50,406 nucleotides of DNA from Pseudomonadota bacterium (GTDB lineage Bacteria > Pseudomonadota > Gammaproteobacteria > Steroidobacterales > GCA-2729495), in the NCBI GenBank assembly GCA_963204745.1, contig CAUJHF010000021.1:1-50406 (forward strand). Direction: 5' to 3'. Numbering within the stretch: position 1 is the stretch's first letter; each line of letters begins with the position of its first letter. The notes under the pieces are model-generated. The model did no database searches. It saw only the letters and a list, made by a program, of their open reading frames with translations, and had not been told where the DNA came from. Below are positions 16,645-25,671 of the stretch, piece after piece. Both the position numbers and the translations under genes were made by a program.

Positions 16645-17430
16645 TCATGCGCCAGTCAGCGAGGCGGGTTCAACGCCCCGCCAGAGAAACTCACGGACCC
16701 GGTCGTCGGGACAATGGTCGCGCAGCTCACGCGGATTACCGGTGGCCAGTTGGGTTTTCGTTTCCGTGTCGAGAAACACTGAATTGGTGCCGATCGCCAT
16801 GATGCTCGCCAGCTCATGCGTGACCATGACGATAGTGGTCTGCAGGGTATCGCGCAGTTCCAGGATCAGATCGTCCAGCAGCCTGGCGCTGACCGGATCG
16901 AGGCCCGCCGAGGGTTCGTCGAAAAACAGTATGTCCGGATCCATGGCCATGGCCCGCGCCAGCCCGACACGTTTCTTCATGCCGCCGGAAATCTCGCCGG
17001 GATAGTAGTCTTCGAAACCGGTGAGACCAACCAGCGCCAGTTTCCAGGCGGCGACCGCGCGAATCTCGGCCTCACCGAGCTGCGTGTACTGCCGCAGCGG
17101 CACGCCGATGTTCTCCGCCAGCGTCATGGAACTCCACAGCGCCCCCGACTGGAACAGCACGCCGAAGTGGCGCTTCATGAGATCCCGCTCGGCATCGCTG
17201 CCCTGCCAGAAGCTGGCACCGTCGTAGAACACATCGCCGCGCACCGGCGCCTTCAGGCCGACCAGATGCCGCAGCAGCGTGCTCTTGCCGCAGCCACTCC
17301 CGCCCATGATCACGAAGATATCGCCACGACGGACTTCGAAGTTCAGATCCTGCTGAATCACGAAGTCACCGTAGGCCATGCTCATGTTCCGCACGGCGAT
17401 CTGTGCCTGTCCTGTTTCTCCAGCGGCCAT
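16645..17430 (-). CDS. ABC transporter ATP-binding protein (MlaF-like)
   Basis: 261 residues with all nucleotide-binding motifs: Walker A GGSGCGKST, signature SGGMKKRVGLARAMAMDP, Walker B DILFFDEPSAGLDP, and H-loop VTHE. The sequence fits the MlaF/Ttg2A branch that energises MCE lipid transport. Its start overlaps the permease stop by one base, so the permease and ATPase are made together. It is the inner-membrane motor of the lipid transport operon spanning 14984-18578. Confidence 0.93.
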   Translation of the reverse strand: MAAGETGQAQIAVRNMSMAYGDFVIQQDLNFEVRRGDIFVIMGGSGCGKSTLLRHLVGLKAPVRGDVFYDGASFWQGSDAERDLMKRHFGVLFQSGALWSSMTLAENIGVPLRQYTQLGEAEIRAVAAWKLALVGLTGFEDYYPGEISGGMKKRVGLARAMAMDPDILFFDEPSAGLDPVSARLLDDLILELRDTLQTTIVMVTHELASIMAIGTNSVFLDTETKTQLATGNPRELRDHCPDDRVREFLWRGVEPASLTGA

Positions 17431-18578
17431 CAGATGTTCAACACCGTATAGATCACGGTCAGCACGGAGGCACTGATGACGATGAGCAGAATGCCCATGA
17501 CCACAGCTCTGGTTGTTGCTTCGCCGACCGCCTGGGCGCTGTTGCCGCAGGCCATGCCCTGTTGGCAGCCCGCCACCGTGACCAGCGTGCCGTAAACCAG
17601 GGATTTGAACAGTCCGCCGAACAGATCAAGCAACTGCACCGCGCCAAAGGTCTGTTCCAGGTACTGAACGAAACTGATATCCAGCATGGCAAGCGCAGCC
17701 ACCAGGCCTCCCGCAATACCCAGCAGATCAGCGTAGAGGGTCAGCAAGGGCATCATGATGATCAATGCGATTGCCCTGGGCAGTACCAGGAAATCCATCG
17801 GGTCCAGGCCCAGCACACGGAGCGCATCGGTCTCCTCATTCACTTTCATGGTGCCGAGCTGGGCAGCAAACGCTGCTCCCGTACGGCCGGCCATGATGAT
17901 GCCGGTCATGATGGCTGCCATTTCCCGCACCATGGCGACTGCCACCAGGTTGGCTACATAAATGCCGGCGCCAAACTGTTCCATCTGGTAGGCGCCCACG
18001 AAGGCAAAAATCACGCCGATAAGAAAGCTGATGAGGCTGACGATACCGAGCGCCTGCGCTCCGGCCTGGTAGAAAAACTTCATCAGGTCAGCCCGGTCGA
18101 ACACGGCCCGCCCACGCAGCAGCCGGCCGAAGGATTGCGTCAATTCACCGAGGAAAGCGAGAAGTTCGCGGGCGTGATCCAGCATCTGCTGTGTCGCCTT
18201 GCCGATCCGCACCACCAGGCTGTCAGCCGAGCGGGTGCGGCGCGCACCGGCCCGCTCCGGAACCGCAAAGGCGAGGTCGAGCAGCTTCCGTGCGCCGTCG
18301 GGCAGCCCTGTCGTGTCGAGCGCGGCGTTCCGGCTTTCCGCCGCCCGCCGTACCGCACTGAGAAAAATCATGAGCCCGGTATCCCAGTGACCCAGCGCCT
18401 GCGTATCGAACTCGATTCGTGCCGGCGCCTCCCGCCCGGCCAGTTCAGTCAACAGGGCGGCCGTCGCGGGCCGGCTACCGGCCAGGAGCCAGTCGCCGCC
18501 AAGGCGGATGAGCAGCACGCCCGAACCGGGACGCTCACAGTGGATAGAGGCATTGGTCGTGCTGGCAGGCTCAGGCAT
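17430..18578 (-). CDS. MCE lipid transporter permease with an N-terminal STAS domain (MlaB-MlaE fusion)
   Basis: 382 residues. Residues about 1-110 resemble a STAS domain (LIRLGGDWLLAG, ARIEFDTQALGHWDTGL), the fold of MlaB. Residues 130-382 are a MlaE/permease domain with the conserved REMAAIMTGIIMAGRTGAAFAA and the LGTMKVNEETDAL loop that docks on the ATPase. The usual separate MlaB protein is therefore fused to the permease, and no MlaC carrier gene is present in the operon. First gene of the unit, divergent from the MscS genes across a 155-nt gap. Confidence 0.9.
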   Translation of the reverse strand: MPEPASTTNASIHCERPGSGVLLIRLGGDWLLAGSRPATAALLTELAGREAPARIEFDTQALGHWDTGLMIFLSAVRRAAESRNAALDTTGLPDGARKLLDLAFAVPERAGARRTRSADSLVVRIGKATQQMLDHARELLAFLGELTQSFGRLLRGRAVFDRADLMKFFYQAGAQALGIVSLISFLIGVIFAFVGAYQMEQFGAGIYVANLVAVAMVREMAAIMTGIIMAGRTGAAFAAQLGTMKVNEETDALRVLGLDPMDFLVLPRAIALIIMMPLLTLYADLLGIAGGLVAALAMLDISFVQYLEQTFGAVQLLDLFGGLFKSLVYGTLVTVAGCQQGMACGNSAQAVGEATTRAVVMGILLIVISASVLTVIYTVLNI

Positions 18579-18733
18579 TGCCGGACGCTCGCAGCTGGAT
18601 CATCTGGGCAGAGGTTAGCCGACCTGTCGGCAGGTGCCCAGCCTGACGTTATCGGGGCACTGCATGATCCGGACCGGCGAGGCAGCATGCTAGGATGGTT
18701 CATCGCTTTCGACCACCCCGGAAAGGGAGTGCC

Positions 18734-19804
18734 ATGATCGAACAATGGTTGGGCCCGATATTCCGCTGGGTCGAGTTCATCGGTCCCAACCCGTTTCTGC
18801 AAGCCGTCGTCATCGTCGTGCTGTTTGTGGTCCTCGGCAAGATCGTGGACTGGCTGACGGGTGCGGCACTGGACCGGTTGCTGATCCGCTGGGACAGCGG
18901 CGGCCGGCTCGGCGGCATCGGTCACACCACGCTGTTTCGTACCATCGCCCTGCTCGGCCTGCTGGTAGCCGTCGAAGTGTTGCCGATGACACCGCTGCTG
19001 ACGCGGTTGACGACCGCCTTCATCATGAGCTTGCTGATTCTGGTCTGGGTCAGCGCCACGATCCGGGCCGGACGCCTGGTGGTAGAGACCACCAGCCTCC
19101 GGCCAGCGCCACCCGCCTGGGCACGACCGGCCACCGTGCCGCTGTTCAACATGCTCCTGCGCATCATGATGGCGCTGGTCGCCGTGTATCTGATCCTCCT
19201 GGCCTGGAATGTCAACGTCACGGGCCTGGTGGCTTCAGCCGGTATCGTCGGCCTCGCACTCTCCTTCGCTGCCCAGGACACGCTCGGCAACCTGTTCGCC
19301 GGCGTCGCGATTCTCGTCGATCAGCCCTACCGGATCGACGACTACATCGTGCTGGACTCCGGAGAACGCGGACGGGTAACGCACATCGGATTGCGCAGCA
19401 CGCGCCTTCTGACCCGCGATGACGAAGAGATCAGCATTCCCAACGGCATCATGGGACGCGCCAAGATCGTCAACGAATCGGGTGGCCCACACGTCAAGTA
19501 CCGCCTGCGCGTGCCGGTGGGCGTTGCCTATGGCTCGGACATCGATCAGGTCATTGCCTGCCTGATGAAGATCTCGGCAGACCATCCCAACGTATGCCGC
19601 GATCCGGAGCCGCGGGTGCGCCTGCGGACTTTCGGCGACTCGAGCATCGGTTTCGAACTGCTGGTCTGGATCGCCGAGCCGGTACTGCGGGGACTCGTGC
19701 TTCACGAACTGAACTGCGAGGTATATCGCAGCTTCGCACGTGAAGGCATTGCAATCCCCTTCCCGCAGCGCGATGTACATATCAGGGACTGGCGCACACC
19801 ATGA
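18734..19804 (+). CDS. MscS-family mechanosensitive channel
   Basis: 356 residues. The ATG at 18734 is chosen because AAGGGAG lies just upstream. There are about four N-terminal helices, then the pore-lining MscS segment (VASAGIVGLALSFAAQDTLGNLFAGVAILVDQPYRIDDY, residues about 165-205), followed by the beta domain with STRLLTRDDEEISIPN and the cytoplasmic domain. Such channels release solutes under osmotic downshock. The end overlaps the second MscS gene by four bases, so the two are co-translated. Confidence 0.9.
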   Translation: MIEQWLGPIFRWVEFIGPNPFLQAVVIVVLFVVLGKIVDWLTGAALDRLLIRWDSGGRLGGIGHTTLFRTIALLGLLVAVEVLPMTPLLTRLTTAFIMSLLILVWVSATIRAGRLVVETTSLRPAPPAWARPATVPLFNMLLRIMMALVAVYLILLAWNVNVTGLVASAGIVGLALSFAAQDTLGNLFAGVAILVDQPYRIDDYIVLDSGERGRVTHIGLRSTRLLTRDDEEISIPNGIMGRAKIVNESGGPHVKYRLRVPVGVAYGSDIDQVIACLMKISADHPNVCRDPEPRVRLRTFGDSSIGFELLVWIAEPVLRGLVLHELNCEVYRSFAREGIAIPFPQRDVHIRDWRTP

Positions 19805-20721
19805 TCGAAAAACTTCTGGCCCGGCTGCAAGACCCGGTGATGGCGAAGATTGCCACCAGCCTGCTGGTCCTCATGGCCGTGGTGGTTGTCGTACAGGTCC
19901 TGCACCGTGTGCTGGTACGCTACATCAGCGACAGTGGCCGCCGCTATCACATGCGCAAGGCAATCACGGCACTGGGCTATGTGCTGGCGATCTTCCTGCT
20001 GTCGCTGGTGTTCAGCGACAAGCTCTCCAGTCTGACCATCGCCTTCGGCGTGGCCGGCGCCGGCATCGCCTTTGCCCTGCAGGAAGTGATTGCCAGTATC
20101 GCCGGCTGGGTCGCGGTGTCCTTTGGCCGCTTCTACCAGGTCGGCGACCGCGTGCAACTCGGCGGCATCATGGGTGACGTCATCGATATCGGCGTGCTGC
20201 GCACCACGCTGATGGAGTGCGGCGGCTGGGTCAGAAGCGATGCCTACAACGGCCGCATCGTGCGGGTCGCGAACAGCTTCATATTCAAGGAGCCGGTCTA
20301 CAACTACTCGGCTGATTTTCCCTTTCTGTGGGACGAACTCGTGCTCCCGGTCCGCTATGGCAGCAACCAGAAACTGGCAAAGAAGATCTTCTCCGAAGTG
20401 CTTGCAGGGGTAACCGGCGAGTTTTCCGCTGCTTCGAAATCTGTCTGGTTGCAGATGAAGGAACGCTACATGCTTGAGGACGCGCGGGTCGACCCGATGG
20501 TAACCATGATGGCCAACGACAACTGGGTTGAGTTCACGCTGCGCTATGTCGTGGACTACAAGCGACGCCGCCTGACCAAGGACCTGATCACCGAGAAACT
20601 GCTCGAGGCCATCGACCTGACCAACGGGCAGGTTCGCCTTGGTTCGCAGACCATCGAACTGGTCTCCGTGGCACCGCTGGATGTGACGATGACGACGCCC
20701 GGCAATCGGCCAGCACAGTAG
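19801..20721 (+). CDS. Second MscS-family mechanosensitive channel
   Basis: 306 residues, translationally coupled to the gene before it (ATGA). The membrane part has about three helices, and the pore helix is recognisable as GVAGAGIAFALQEVIASIAGWVAVSFGRFYQVGDRVQLGGIMG at residues about 82-125. The C-terminal domain differs from the partner (a Trp-rich FLWDELVLPVRYGSNQK). It is shorter than canonical E. coli MscS-like relatives with extra domains. Two tandem channels of different sequence may form separate homo-oligomers or a mixed channel. Confidence 0.87.
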   Translation: MIEKLLARLQDPVMAKIATSLLVLMAVVVVVQVLHRVLVRYISDSGRRYHMRKAITALGYVLAIFLLSLVFSDKLSSLTIAFGVAGAGIAFALQEVIASIAGWVAVSFGRFYQVGDRVQLGGIMGDVIDIGVLRTTLMECGGWVRSDAYNGRIVRVANSFIFKEPVYNYSADFPFLWDELVLPVRYGSNQKLAKKIFSEVLAGVTGEFSAASKSVWLQMKERYMLEDARVDPMVTMMANDNWVEFTLRYVVDYKRRRLTKDLITEKLLEAIDLTNGQVRLGSQTIELVSVAPLDVTMTTPGNRPAQ

Positions 20722-20763
20722 CCGGCAAGCCGATCAACACATTCGCCTGCGGACTGCTCCGTC

Positions 20764-21096
20764 TCAGTCTTTCTTGCACCCCATGCATAGCGCCGATGCC
20801 GGTCGTGCAGCAAGCCGGCCCGCACTGATCGGCTCGCCGCATTGCGTACAGCGGCCATAGGTACCGGCGTCCAGCCGGGCCAGGGCTGCATCGATCGCTG
20901 CAAGCTCGGTGGTGGCTTCGGATTCCAGCGCCGAAACCACGGCGACATTGCCGAGCTGGGCAGCCTGCTCGGATGAATCCGGTTCCAGCGGATTGCGGGC
21001 ATGGGCATGAATGGTGTCGATGCGGTTGCGAAACTCGGCGCGCAGCGCCAGCAACTTCTCGCGTACCTGCGCCGTCGATCCAGATGCTGGGCTCAT
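20764..21096 (-). CDS. TraR/DksA-type zinc finger protein
   Basis: 110 residues. An N-terminal coiled-coil half (about 10-75) is followed by the C4 zinc finger GRCTQCGEP ... ALCMGCKKD. The spacing and the sequence RCxxCGxxI match the DksA/TraR family. The ATG at 21096 has GGAG about 9 nt upstream. DksA-like proteins enter the RNA polymerase secondary channel and alter transcription during stress. The DxxDxA tip residues of DksA are not clearly present, so the effect on polymerase is uncertain. Confidence 0.85.
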   Translation of the reverse strand: MSPASGSTAQVREKLLALRAEFRNRIDTIHAHARNPLEPDSSEQAAQLGNVAVVSALESEATTELAAIDAALARLDAGTYGRCTQCGEPISAGRLAARPASALCMGCKKD

Positions 21097-21141
21097 ATTC
21101 TCACTCTCCGCCAGATGACCGGAGCTTGCAGTATGCCCCTC

Positions 21142-22152
21142 TCAGGCTGCAGCTTCATAAAATTCGAGCCATGCACCCTCCGGCGCGCGCACGGCCAGCA
21201 CATCCACCTCGCCATGGGGCACGAGGCTCACGCGTGTCAGGGGCATCGCGAGCGGCCACCCCTGCCGGGTCAGATGGTCTGCCAGCAGACTGAGCCGTCG
21301 CACCGGAAGGCGCAATAGGGCCATTCCGAAGTTGGGCAGCATTGCGCTGTCAGACAGGTCCAGACCACCGGCACCATTCACACTGACGATTTCGATGGAG
21401 CCCTCCTTCAGGCCTCGCGGGTGCACGATCTGCAGATCCAGGCTTGCCTGCGCCGCAAGTCCGGGCGGAAGCCCTATCACATTGGCTGCAGACGGCAAGG
21501 ACCCGGTCTGAAACGACACCGCACGCTGAAACCCCAGCACACCACAATAGAAGTCCAGGGCGGCGTCCATGTCGCGCACGATCTGGCTCGAGTTGAACAC
21601 CGGACCAAAACCCGCCGGCTGACCAGACGCGGGCAAAGGCGGCTCGATGCGCTCGATCAGCGCCAGACGCACGTTGTCGGGGCCGCGCGTCAGCCATTCC
21701 TTCACGATCAGGCCGCCGAAATCCCAGCGTATCGGCGGCGAAGCGCCATGCCAGTGCAGCGCGTGCAAGGCAGTTGCCTGCGTCGCGACATCGCCAACGC
21801 GCACGTTCAGGTCAAAGATACCGCCGGAATCCCAGCACTGGTCATCGGGGCGCATGTCTGCCTGCGGCCCGGCCTGGTCCAGCTGCATCAGTCGCACCTG
21901 ACCCACGCTGCCATCCGGATGGCCGAGCCGCCATTCCCGGCCCGTCGCCTGCGGCAGACCCCAGCCGCGCAGCAGGCGCGTATCCACCTCAGCCTGGTGC
22001 TGCAGCACCCAGCCACCGACGTCCCGCCAGCAGGCGAGGTGCGGTTCCGGGGAACGAACGATGATTACCGCTTCGTCAAAGCCGCCAATTTCGAATTCCC
22101 GCTTCATTTCGCCGCTACTCACGACCACACCGTGCTCCCGATCTGCCCTCAT
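21142..22152 (-). CDS. VOC family protein with two glyoxalase-like modules
   Basis: About 336 residues from the ATG at 22152; an ATG at 22107 (MKREFEIGGF) is a shorter candidate. There are two vicinal oxygen chelate modules: an N-terminal one around FDEAVIIVRSPEPHLACWRD and a C-terminal one around VFNSSQIVRDMDAALDFYCGVLGFQRAVSF. The latter is the canonical start of a betaalphabetabetabeta VOC repeat. Several metal-ligand positions look substituted, and dioxygenase or isomerase function cannot be assigned. It diverges from the LLM oxidoreductase across about 100 nt. Confidence 0.78.
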   Translation of the reverse strand: MRADREHGVVVSSGEMKREFEIGGFDEAVIIVRSPEPHLACWRDVGGWVLQHQAEVDTRLLRGWGLPQATGREWRLGHPDGSVGQVRLMQLDQAGPQADMRPDDQCWDSGGIFDLNVRVGDVATQATALHALHWHGASPPIRWDFGGLIVKEWLTRGPDNVRLALIERIEPPLPASGQPAGFGPVFNSSQIVRDMDAALDFYCGVLGFQRAVSFQTGSLPSAANVIGLPPGLAAQASLDLQIVHPRGLKEGSIEIVSVNGAGGLDLSDSAMLPNFGMALLRLPVRRLSLLADHLTRQGWPLAMPLTRVSLVPHGEVDVLAVRAPEGAWLEFYEAAA

Positions 22153-22208
22153 GTTGACAGCCTGCAGCTGCTCCCCGCAACCTCGCCACAAATAGTGGAG
22201 ACGTACTC

Positions 22209-23225
22209 ATGAGAATTGATCTGATCCTCGAGGCCAACCACTCGGGTGCACGACTGGCCGAACTCGGCCAGCTGGCCGAGCAGTACGGTTTCGGCGGGTT
22301 ATGGGTGTCAAACATGCATGACGCCCGCGATCCCTTCATCAATTTCGTACAGACGGCGCTGGCCACCACAAGGATCGGCCTGGGTCCGGTAGCGGTCTCT
22401 CCTTACGAACTGCATCCGATGAAGATGGCCGCGGCACTGCTGACGCTCAACGAGATCTCGGATGGACGCGCACACATCGGCATCGCTGCCGGCGCGGGCG
22501 GAGCGCCTACTGCGATGGGCGTGCCACAGGAGCGCCGCCTGCGCGCCGTGCGTGAGTGCGTGGAGATCCTCAAGCTCGCCTGTACGGGCAAGCCGATCCG
22601 GTACAAGGGCGAAATCTACAAGGTACTGTATTACCACCCGTCCTTCGCCGGCGGTAAACCGCCGATGATCTGGGTCTGCGCGAACGGTCCGCAGATGCTG
22701 CGCTCGGCGGCAAAGTACGCCGATGGCATCTTTGTCGGCGATCACATGCCGGAAGATATCGGCCGGATGCGCGCCATCGTCGACAAGCAGCTTGCAGAGT
22801 CTGGCCGGTCACCAGCCGAGCTGCGCTTCAACAATTTCTGGGCGTGGCATGTCAAGGAAACGCGTGAGGCCGCCCACCGTGAAGCGCGTCGCTGGCTTGC
22901 GGTGCGGGCCACGCCATATCCGGATTACTACTACCGCGACATCCTGCCGGAAGAAGAGATGCAGATCATTTTCGATAACCGCAACAGCATCCTCAGGGCG
23001 TTCAATACCGGCAGCGATGTCATCGAAGGCGTCCCGGCTGACATCATGGAACGCTTCGTGGACCGGGCGACCTCGGCGTCAGGCATTGACCAGCTCGATC
23101 ACGAGATCGACCGCCTGCGTCGCTTCAAGGCCAACGGGCTCACTGACATTTCGCTGCGCATCTATGAAAACCCGGAGTGGACCATCCGGCTGATCGGCGA
23201 ACAGGTTATCCCCGCGCTGCGCTGA
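22209..23225 (+). CDS. LLM-class (luciferase-like) flavin-dependent oxidoreductase
   Basis: 338 residues. A luciferase-like TIM barrel is shown by LILEANHSGARLAELGQLAEQYGFGGLWVSNMHDARDPF, GLGPVAVSPYELHP, and DGRAHIGIAAGAGG. The C-terminal half has the ADGIFVGDHMPEDI and FNNFWAWHV strands of the methylenetetrahydromethanopterin reductase-like subgroup. ATG at 22209 is supported by GGAG 8 nt upstream. These enzymes use FMN or F420; which cofactor is used here cannot be told by eye. It shares a bidirectional promoter region with the VOC gene, and both could act on the same ring or aldehyde substrate. Confidence 0.88.
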   Translation: MRIDLILEANHSGARLAELGQLAEQYGFGGLWVSNMHDARDPFINFVQTALATTRIGLGPVAVSPYELHPMKMAAALLTLNEISDGRAHIGIAAGAGGAPTAMGVPQERRLRAVRECVEILKLACTGKPIRYKGEIYKVLYYHPSFAGGKPPMIWVCANGPQMLRSAAKYADGIFVGDHMPEDIGRMRAIVDKQLAESGRSPAELRFNNFWAWHVKETREAAHREARRWLAVRATPYPDYYYRDILPEEEMQIIFDNRNSILRAFNTGSDVIEGVPADIMERFVDRATSASGIDQLDHEIDRLRRFKANGLTDISLRIYENPEWTIRLIGEQVIPALR

Positions 23226-23285
23226 AGACGGCGAGCATTGCCTGGCTGTCAGACCGGCGTCTGGCCCTCGACGGCCAGCGGGCGC

Positions 23286-24473
23286 TCACCCGCCTGACGA
23301 GCCTTTGGGCCTGATTTCGGTGATGCCCCAGGATTCGAGCTTCTTCTCGAAAGTCCACAGGGGATGGATTTTCTCCAGGTCGGCGAGATCCGCATTGCAG
23401 GCGAAGTCGTAGCCGTTCGTCCGGTCGTTGTACCACTGCGCATAACGCAGCGGATAAACCACCTCCTCGCTGAAGAAGCTGATCATCTTCATCAGCCACT
23501 GCGGAAACTGCCGGTACCTGAACCTGGTTCCGTGCTTGTTGGTCTGTTCCGCGATCTCGACCAGCTGCTTTCCGGTCAGCGCGCAGGAAGCAATCGAGAA
23601 ATCCTGGTTTGAAAATACTTCCGGATATCCGAAGCAGGTGCCGACCCACTTGCCGACATCGCGCACATCGACCCAGTTGACGAGAAAATCCGGCTCGTTG
23701 ATGCCCGGCAGGTTGTTCTCGCGAATCATGGTTTTTGAAAGACTGGTGTCGCCGCGAAACTGCGCCTGTGCCGTGTAGTCCACACGATGCATGGCGTAGT
23801 AATAGGCCGGGCGATGGATGCAGGTGACATTCACACCTTGCCCGCGCAGGAAATCTGAAATACGCAGACGCTGGTGAATCCACCAGGGCGCTTCCGGCGC
23901 ATTGTCGACAATGCCATGCACCTTGTCGGGCGGAAACACCAGGGTGATCACATGCTGCACGGAAGGATTGGCCCTGAGTGCACCGAGTGCCGCCAGCACC
24001 TGGCGCATCACCGCGGCACGGCCGCCGGCCGGATCATTGCCGTGGTTGGTAATCTTGCCAGCCTTGCTGGTATTCGCCGTAACGTAGAGCACCACACCGG
24101 AACAGCCGGCGAAGGCTTCCGTGAGCCGGGCTTCGGAGTTCATGTCCACGCCGGGATGCAGGCTCAGAAGGCCGGGATGGCTCGCTTCGGTTTTCTTCAG
24201 CAGCGCTTCAAGCCGGGCGGCCGCCTGCGTGCCGGGTGTCCGGTACAGGGCACGCACGCGGAATTTCAGCGTCCGGGTGAGTTCCTCGACCACCGCATAG
24301 CACTCCCAGCCAGTGGCGCAGGTCACCGCGACCAGCGGCAATGCCTCGACTGGCCGGTTTGCAGCCGGAGTCTTTTCGCGCTCGGCCCTGATCTTCAGTA
24401 CGGCATCCACGAGCCGCTTGTTCTTTGCCTTGATGGCCGCCTGCGCCATCGCTACTGCGGTATCCCTTTGCAT
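23286..24473 (-). CDS. NmrA-like atypical short-chain dehydrogenase-type protein with a degenerate nucleotide motif
   Basis: 395 residues. A 45-residue charged N-terminal helix precedes a Rossmann domain, PLVAVTCATGWECYAVVEEL, in which the Gly-x-x-Gly-x-x-Gly of NmrA-type proteins is altered to CATGWEC. ADP-ribose binding features follow (FRVRALYRT, GVVLYVTANTSKAG), and the helical C-terminal lid contains HRPAYYY and NWVDVRDVGKW. NmrA-like proteins are often redox sensors or reductases. The Gly to Cys changes make normal NAD(P) binding doubtful. It sits 28 nt downstream of acetate kinase on the same strand. Confidence 0.75.
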   Translation of the reverse strand: MQRDTAVAMAQAAIKAKNKRLVDAVLKIRAEREKTPAANRPVEALPLVAVTCATGWECYAVVEELTRTLKFRVRALYRTPGTQAAARLEALLKKTEASHPGLLSLHPGVDMNSEARLTEAFAGCSGVVLYVTANTSKAGKITNHGNDPAGGRAAVMRQVLAALGALRANPSVQHVITLVFPPDKVHGIVDNAPEAPWWIHQRLRISDFLRGQGVNVTCIHRPAYYYAMHRVDYTAQAQFRGDTSLSKTMIRENNLPGINEPDFLVNWVDVRDVGKWVGTCFGYPEVFSNQDFSIASCALTGKQLVEIAEQTNKHGTRFRYRQFPQWLMKMISFFSEEVVYPLRYAQWYNDRTNGYDFACNADLADLEKIHPLWTFEKKLESWGITEIRPKGSSGG

Positions 24474-24501
24474 TGCTGTCAGTCCTGAAAATCCATATCG
24501 G

Positions 24502-25608
24502 CTATTGAATCACGCCCGGTGCCAGCGCGGCTCGCGCCATGACGCGGGCCTCGTCCACGGAAAACACCCAGACCTGTACCGGCGCCTCCGGCACACTGAG
24601 CATTGCATCCGTGCCGCGACTACGGTTGTTGAGATCCGGATCAATCGTGATCCCGGCAAAACCCAGCGTCGCCAGTACGCGGGCACGAATCACCGGTACA
24701 TTCTCCCCCACACCACCGCCGAAAAGAATGGCATCTGCACCGCCCAGCACCGCCAGACAGGAACCGAGGTATCGCGTGATCCGGTGGCAGTAGACATCCA
24801 GCGCGATACGCGCTGCATCCAGGTCGCTCGCCAGCAAGTCGCTCACATTGCCGGAGACCCCCGAGAGACCCAGCAGGCCTGAATGCCGGTTGAGCATATC
24901 CGTCAGCTCCGATGGCGGGATGCCGCCGTGGGTCTGCAGATAAAGCAGGGCACCAGGATCGACGTCGCCGCTGCGCGTGGCCATCACAAGGCCCTCCAGT
25001 GGCGAGAAACCCATCGAGGTTTCCACCGGCTGTCCGCCGATGCTCGCCGTCACCGAACACCCCGCCCCGAGCTGCAGGGATATGACCCGCGCTCCGTTCG
25101 CCGCAGCCGGCTGCCTGCGCTGCCACGACTCGAGCATGGACTGGTGTGCGATACCGTGAAAACCGTAGCGACGTACCCCGTGCTTCTCGCGCAGGACCGC
25201 CGGCAATGCGTAGCTTTGCGCCGTCACCGGCATGCTGCCGTAGAAACCGGTGTCGAATACCGCAAGCTGCGGTACCGCCGGGCCGAGCAAGTCACGCGCG
25301 GCGCGAACCAGCGCGAGCGCCGCGGGCTGGTGCAGCGGCGCCAGCGGCGTCAGCGCTTCGATTTCACGTTCAACGGCAGCATCTATGCGGCAGGGCCGGG
25401 TCAGCCGCGCACCGCCATGCACGATCCGGTGCACGACCACCGCAGGTGCCGGCGTGCCCAGCTCATGCAGTTGACAGGCAAAATCCGTGCCGGCCGCAGG
25501 AGACACAGCGTCGTAGTGCCGCGCGGCCAGTTGTTCGAGCGAGGGGGTACTGAAGGCCGCAAGCCGCACCGAACTGCTGCCAGCATTGACGGTCAGGAGC
25601 ACGGTCAC
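24502..25608 (-). CDS. Acetate/propionate family kinase
   Basis: 368 residues, shorter than the usual 400. GTG start. Conserved acetate kinase positions are present: N-terminal VNAGSSSVRLA, VHRIVHGG (the phosphate-binding Arg), RRYGFHGIAH, GFSPLEGLVMATRSGDVDPGA, and the terminal Glu in VFSVDEARVMA. The catalytic Asp is in VFDTGFY, where canonical AckA has FDTAFH, so the His is Tyr here. The likely reaction is interconversion of acetyl-phosphate and ADP with acetate and ATP. It follows glycogen phosphorylase, so stored glucan could feed substrate-level ATP production, but no phosphotransacetylase or phosphoketolase gene is in the window. Confidence 0.9.
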   Translation of the reverse strand: MTVLLTVNAGSSSVRLAAFSTPSLEQLAARHYDAVSPAAGTDFACQLHELGTPAPAVVVHRIVHGGARLTRPCRIDAAVEREIEALTPLAPLHQPAALALVRAARDLLGPAVPQLAVFDTGFYGSMPVTAQSYALPAVLREKHGVRRYGFHGIAHQSMLESWQRRQPAAANGARVISLQLGAGCSVTASIGGQPVETSMGFSPLEGLVMATRSGDVDPGALLYLQTHGGIPPSELTDMLNRHSGLLGLSGVSGNVSDLLASDLDAARIALDVYCHRITRYLGSCLAVLGGADAILFGGGVGENVPVIRARVLATLGFAGITIDPDLNNRSRGTDAMLSVPEAPVQVWVFSVDEARVMARAALAPGVIQ

Positions 25609-25671
25609 GATGCTTCACCGGCACGATGGAACGACCAGGGGCAGACACTGATCATGCGGTCGGCATCGCCA

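Noticed and set aside
17403..18737. A 444-residue plus-strand frame over the mlaE-like gene
   Set aside because: Shadow of a well-conserved permease; no ribosome-binding site and Gln/His-rich composition.
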